The notes under the pieces are model-generated. The model was given only the letters and a program-made list of their open reading frames with translations, was not told the origin of the DNA and did not search any database. Source: Phoronis pallida (taxonomy: Eukaryota; Phoronida; Phoronidae). From it: DNA of 11,098 nt. The stretch is taken from the NCBI GenBank assembly GCA_028565715.1, contig JAOXYC010217239.1, forward strand, positions 1 through 11,098. Reading direction: 5' to 3'. Both the position numbers and the translations under genes were made by a program. Positions 8,646-11,098 of this stretch are shown piece after piece; position 1 is the stretch's first letter, and the number at the start of each line of letters is the position of its first letter.

Positions 8646-8906
8646 TCAACCGGCACACCTAGGACACAGTCCAGGACTTGTTTGAATTGTGAATGAATGA
8701 CATAACACCACACGACAGAGATATCTCATTTGAATAAGATGACAGTGAAGCTCTATGTCTCGCGAGCGGGGTCTTTGAAGGCGCTGAGTGTTGGCCACTC
8801 CCCGTCTGGGTTTACTGTCAATCAGTGAAATGTTTGCTTGGTGTTGAGTTGTCAAGTCGAGCCCTGTCTTAAGACAGGGTTTGATTTGGATACAAAAAGC
8901 ACCCAA
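8646..8906. other. GC-richer block of unknown nature downstream of MRPS34
   Basis: This block has markedly more G/C than its surroundings and includes TCTCGCGAGC at 8758-8767, which contains the 8-bp palindrome CTCGCGAG. The minus strand is open for 86 codons (8906-8646), rich in Arg, Cys and His, but I recognise no domain. The block ends in the strong palindrome at 8852-8889. It could be part of the MRPS34 3' UTR, a repeat-family member, or a promoter for an unseen transcript, since TCTCGCGAGA-type motifs mark some housekeeping promoters. I cannot choose between these. Confidence 0.35.
8852..8889 (+). repeat. 38-base palindrome that pairs fully as plus-strand RNA
   Basis: The core CCCTGTCTTAAGACAGGG (8862-8879) is an 18-bp perfect palindrome. 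It extends outward to 8852 and 8889 with four departures from Watson-Crick pairing: 8861/8880, 8859/8882, 8856/8885 and 8852/8889. Each is a G-T opposition in the plus sense, so a plus-strand RNA would be continuously paired with G-U wobbles. A minus-strand RNA would have A-C mismatches at the same places. The role is unknown. Confidence 0.8.
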
Positions 8907-9096
8907 ATAGCCCCACAGATTTTTTTTGAACGTTTTTACTTAGGGACTCGTACACAAAATTCTGATTTGCATTTTGACGACAGATTTGAACCAACGTAGA
9001 GACAGTATCTTTACGGTAAGTAATTTGGTGAGTAGGAGAATTGAGTTTACCTTAGTAAGAATGATGAGATGTTTTAGATCCAATTATATTTTACTG

Positions 9097-10394
9097 CTAC
9101 ACACTACTGCTTGATAGTTCTTTTTGTTGAATGGCATTGTGGCCAAAACCTTTTTTTATTTCAAGGTCAAGCATAAAGGGTTCTTTCACATCAATTCCAT
9201 CATTTCGCATTTTATCCTCTTCCATAATTCGCAGTAATGGCGGACACTCAACTCTATCAGGTACAATGTTAGTTTTAAATTCAGGAAAAGCGTCCGGCGC
9301 TAGGTTACAGTATTTTGACTCCTCTTCTTTTGATAATAACCGCCAATCAGGCTTATGTCCAGTAGTTAATTTCCATTCTCCGTCAAACTCTTTTCCTCGA
9401 AAAACGTGTTTGCACCAGACAATTCCTCTCCGCAGTTCCTGGATAAAATAACATTCAATAATGAAAATGGGCTATCAGTATCAGTATCATTTATAAGTTA
9501 TTTAAAATGACTTGGAAACATTGGGTTTTTACAAGTAATGGCCATTGTAAAGCAGAATATGTACGAAGACAGCCTGAAAACATACTTTTGTCTTTTGCTT
9601 ATATATAGATATAAGCGAGCCTTTGGCGAGGTTATGAATGAAATTTCAAATGAATTGCCTATCAAATAGATGAAACGAGTGTAGAATTATGGGTTGAAAC
9701 GTCTGACCATCAAAAGAAATCTCACCCAGTAAGTGAACTATTTTATATATGAGTGTAGAATTGTTTTTCTCACCAGAAACCAAAATCTCGCAATTTTTGT
9801 TTTTTGGGAAACTAACACTCTTTCTTATAAAATTTGTTGACAAAACATTGAAATCACATGTCAAGAGCCGTTCTTGGTGTTTACTGCAATCTAATTTTAG
9901 AACGTGCACTAACATTTTCTAGCATTCAACGCTGTCTAAAAGTGCAACGTCAAGGGCCAGTAAAAGCACATTTATTTGAATTTTCAGACTGCTAGACCTT
10001 TGTCTGAGGATTGAGATGGCATGGTTGATGCGATAGTTTCAAAGGCATAGAAGGGTGGCACTGCTCAGGTTGCAAAGAAAACAACTAGTTTTAAAATGTT
10101 TTGTTGACCTAAGGTATGAAGCCCTGATTTGAACTTTTTTAAAAAAATGATGGAATGGTTTAAATCGCAGAGACAGTAACTTGAATGAACTATTCCTTCA
10201 TGACCCAAACTTACTGGGTCTGACGTATCTGCTGAGACTTTTTTGATGACATAGTAAGTGGGTTGTGGGTAGCGCTTTGCAAATGTGTCTCGTACAACAG
10301 TTCGGCCCACGCCAAAGTTTTTCAGTCGTAGCAGAATTTCAAATAGGGTTTTCCCTTGGTATGTATTTACCCGTCCAATATAGCGGATAGGCAT
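9097..10394 (-). CDS. MRPS34: Mitochondrial small-subunit ribosomal protein mS34, two coding exons
   Basis: mS34 is a nuclear-encoded protein of the small (28S) subunit of the animal mitochondrial ribosome, imported to the matrix. The coding sequence joins 10394-10215 (60 codons) to 9438-9097 (113 codons plus TAG), 173 residues in all. Exon 1 starts MPIRYIGR and carries the conserved NFGVGR at 26-31 and a YPQPTYYVI segment near 42-50. Exon 2 carries DWRLLSKEEE (91-100) and CPPLLRIMEEDK (125-136), followed by a NDGIDVKEPFML segment. These match the order and wording of the animal MRP-S34 family (DWRL, PPLLR and G...EPML blocks in the vertebrate protein). The intron is phase 0 with a GTAAGT donor and a TTTTATCCAG acceptor. 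The start is chosen because invertebrate members begin at about this point; the N-terminal extension of vertebrate mS34 is absent. The tail after residue 155 (SSSSV at the end) is not conserved. The gene appears intact. Confidence 0.9.
9439..10214 (-). other. Phase-0 intron of MRPS34
   Basis: The 776-bp intron begins GTAAGTTTGGG (10214 downward) and ends CATTATTGAATGTTATTTTATCCAG at 9439. It interrupts the gene between Pro60 and Glu61. An 89-codon minus-strand frame inside it (9915-9646) has no recognisable motif and is treated as chance. A short direct repeat, TATCAGTATCAGTATCA, lies near 9474-9490. No mobile element was recognised. Confidence 0.85.
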
Positions 10395-10398
10395 GTCT
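10395..10398 (-). promoter_or_regulatory. Probable splice acceptor just upstream of the MRPS34 start codon
   Basis: On the minus strand, GGTCTTTATTTCAG is followed by AC and then the ATG at 10394. This is a good acceptor (pyrimidine tract plus CAG), so the 5' UTR is probably split by an intron that ends two bases before the start codon. The donor was not identified with confidence. If an upstream exon were coding instead, it would have to end in phase 1. Confidence 0.5.
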
Positions 10399-10526
10399 GA
10401 AATAAAGACCACGGATTATGAATAATTGTATCCCTAACATGTAGGAAGTATCTTCATTTTCCTAACTTTAGCGATACGGCACAAAATTGGGGAAATGCTA
10501 TCTATCCACATGGAGCGAATTTTGAT

Positions 10527-10535
10527 GCCATCTTG
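10527..10535 (-). promoter_or_regulatory. YY1-like box upstream of MRPS34
   Basis: Read on the minus strand this is CAAGATGGC, matching the AAGATGGC core of the YY1 box (AANATGGCGGC). Such boxes sit just downstream of the start site in many housekeeping and mitochondrial-protein genes. It lies about 135 bases before the ATG, so transcription of MRPS34 may start near 10540-10570. It lacks the final GC of the consensus. Confidence 0.35.
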
Positions 10536-10632
10536 AAACAGGAGGTTTCCCGTCTCTGTATAACGTAAACGACTGAATAGCAGTTATCATAGCCAGGATC
10601 TTTCCGTGTACTTTTCAGAGTGTAAAATGTAT

Positions 10633-10803
10633 TACTGTATAGCCCCGCCATTGAGTGCATGCCTATATGCGAAATAATCCGTTTTTTTTCGCAATTTTTT
10701 TCACCTCAAATGCCCACATAATAATCACATGGGCCTACAAGTTCCGCGATTAGGCGCCTTTCCACAATTAGGCGCATGCACTCAATGGCAGGGCTATACA
10801 GTA
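10633..10803. mobile_element. TA-flanked MITE of about 167 bp (Tc1/mariner-like)
   Basis: The left terminus is TA-CTGTATAGCCCCGCCATTG, continuing AGTGCATG. The right terminus is its inverse copy with one mismatch over about 29 bp, ending CTATACAG-TA at 10803. TA at 10633-10634 and 10802-10803 is the likely target duplication, so the element is 10635-10801. Inside are two direct copies of ATTAGGCGC (10749-10757 and 10767-10775). No coding capacity. Its termini are unrelated to those of the 527-617 and 6677-7016 elements. Confidence 0.8.
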
Positions 10804-10944
10804 ATCATAATGACTGTAATCATGACAATCATGTCATTAGTTTACTTTTGGACAATCAATGTGACTCTGAGTCTCTGAGACTGAGAAATCAGTGACAGTG
10901 GCAGTGCTCATTTACAATTTACTTGGCAATTGCCATATGTTATA

Positions 10945-11098
10945 CAGGCATAGTTGCCAACCATCCCGAATTTGGCGGGACTGTCCGATTTTTTGCCATT
11001 TTTCACAAATGTCCCGCCGTCCCGATTTGTCCCAATTTTTGATGGATTCTGAAAGAATGTCCCGCTTTTTGAACAACGATTGTCAAATGAGGTAATTT
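10945..11098 (+). mobile_element. Probable left end of a hAT-type element with GTCCCG subterminal repeats (partial)
   Basis: From CAGGCATAGTTGCCAACC (10945-10962) the sequence changes character: GTCCCG or close variants recur at 10963 (ATCCCG), 10976 (inverse, CGGGAC), 10983 (GTCCGA), 11011, 11019, 11029 (GTCCCA) and 11059, each linked by T-rich spacers. A CAG-initial terminus with TTGCCAAC and clustered short subterminal repeats fits the transposase-binding ends of hAT elements. The window ends before the other terminus, so the 8-bp duplication (the left copy would be ATGTTATA, 10937-10944) cannot be tested. A 67-codon frame across it is just the repeat read through. Confidence 0.5.

Noticed and set aside
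8852-8889. Helitron 3' terminus
   Set aside because: A strong hairpin is present, but no CTRR terminus follows within about 15 bases on either strand.
9131-9451. 106-codon plus-strand frame
   Set aside because: It is the antisense shadow of MRPS34 exon 2, which has the clear family match and splice sites.
9646-9915. 89-codon minus-strand frame in the MRPS34 intron
   Set aside because: Not part of the spliced product and no family resemblance; GT-AG sites bracket it cleanly as intron.
10892-11095. 67-codon plus-strand frame with a CPIFCHFSQMSRRPDLSQF segment
   Set aside because: It is a read-through of hAT subterminal GTCCCG repeats, not a protein.

Overview
This window looks like AT-rich, gene-poor nuclear DNA from an animal, most likely a marine-type invertebrate. 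The evidence is a spliced gene with GT-AG introns for a mitochondrial ribosomal protein, long non-coding stretches, several short inverted-repeat (MITE-like) elements and a tRNA-like SINE head. There are no operons, Shine-Dalgarno sites, CRISPR arrays or rRNA genes. I cannot name the phylum from the sequence alone.

The one gene identified with confidence is on the minus strand near the right end. It is MRPS34 (mS34, small subunit of the mitochondrial ribosome). It has two coding exons, 10394-10215 and 9438-9097, which join in phase 0 across a 776-bp GTAAGT...CAG intron to give 173 residues. A splice acceptor lies 2 nt before the ATG, so the 5' UTR is probably split by another intron. A YY1-like AAGATGGC box lies about 135 bp upstream of the ATG.

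The left end may hold the 3' ends of two converging genes. One is a lysine-rich C-terminal exon on the plus strand (1-75). The other is a possible C-terminal exon on the minus strand (1167-1043). I recognise neither product. A hAT-like MITE (1183-1423, with near-perfect 8-bp target duplications) sits 15 bp from the second exon and appears to split what was once a continuous reading frame.

Layout: 1-75 exon end; 527-617 mini mariner-type MITE; 1043-1167 candidate exon; 1183-1423 hAT-type MITE; 1530-1726 long fold-back element; 1805-3956 non-coding; 3957 to about 4080 SINE; 4085-4342 unexplained open frame; 4343-5707 non-coding; 5708-5970 three diverged tandem units of about 88 bp; 6677-7016 MITE with TIRs of 22 bp perfect and about 45 bp imperfect; 7017-8640 non-coding with several hairpins; 8646-8906 GC-richer block with a strand-asymmetric palindrome; 9097-10394 MRPS34; 10633-10803 another TA-flanked MITE; 10945 to the end, the probable left end of a hAT element with GTCCCG subterminal repeats, cut by the window edge.

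I found no new multi-gene system. The most interesting signals are the MITE that interrupts a reading frame, the 8852-8889 hairpin that pairs fully only as plus-strand RNA, and the density of unrelated short inverted-repeat elements.
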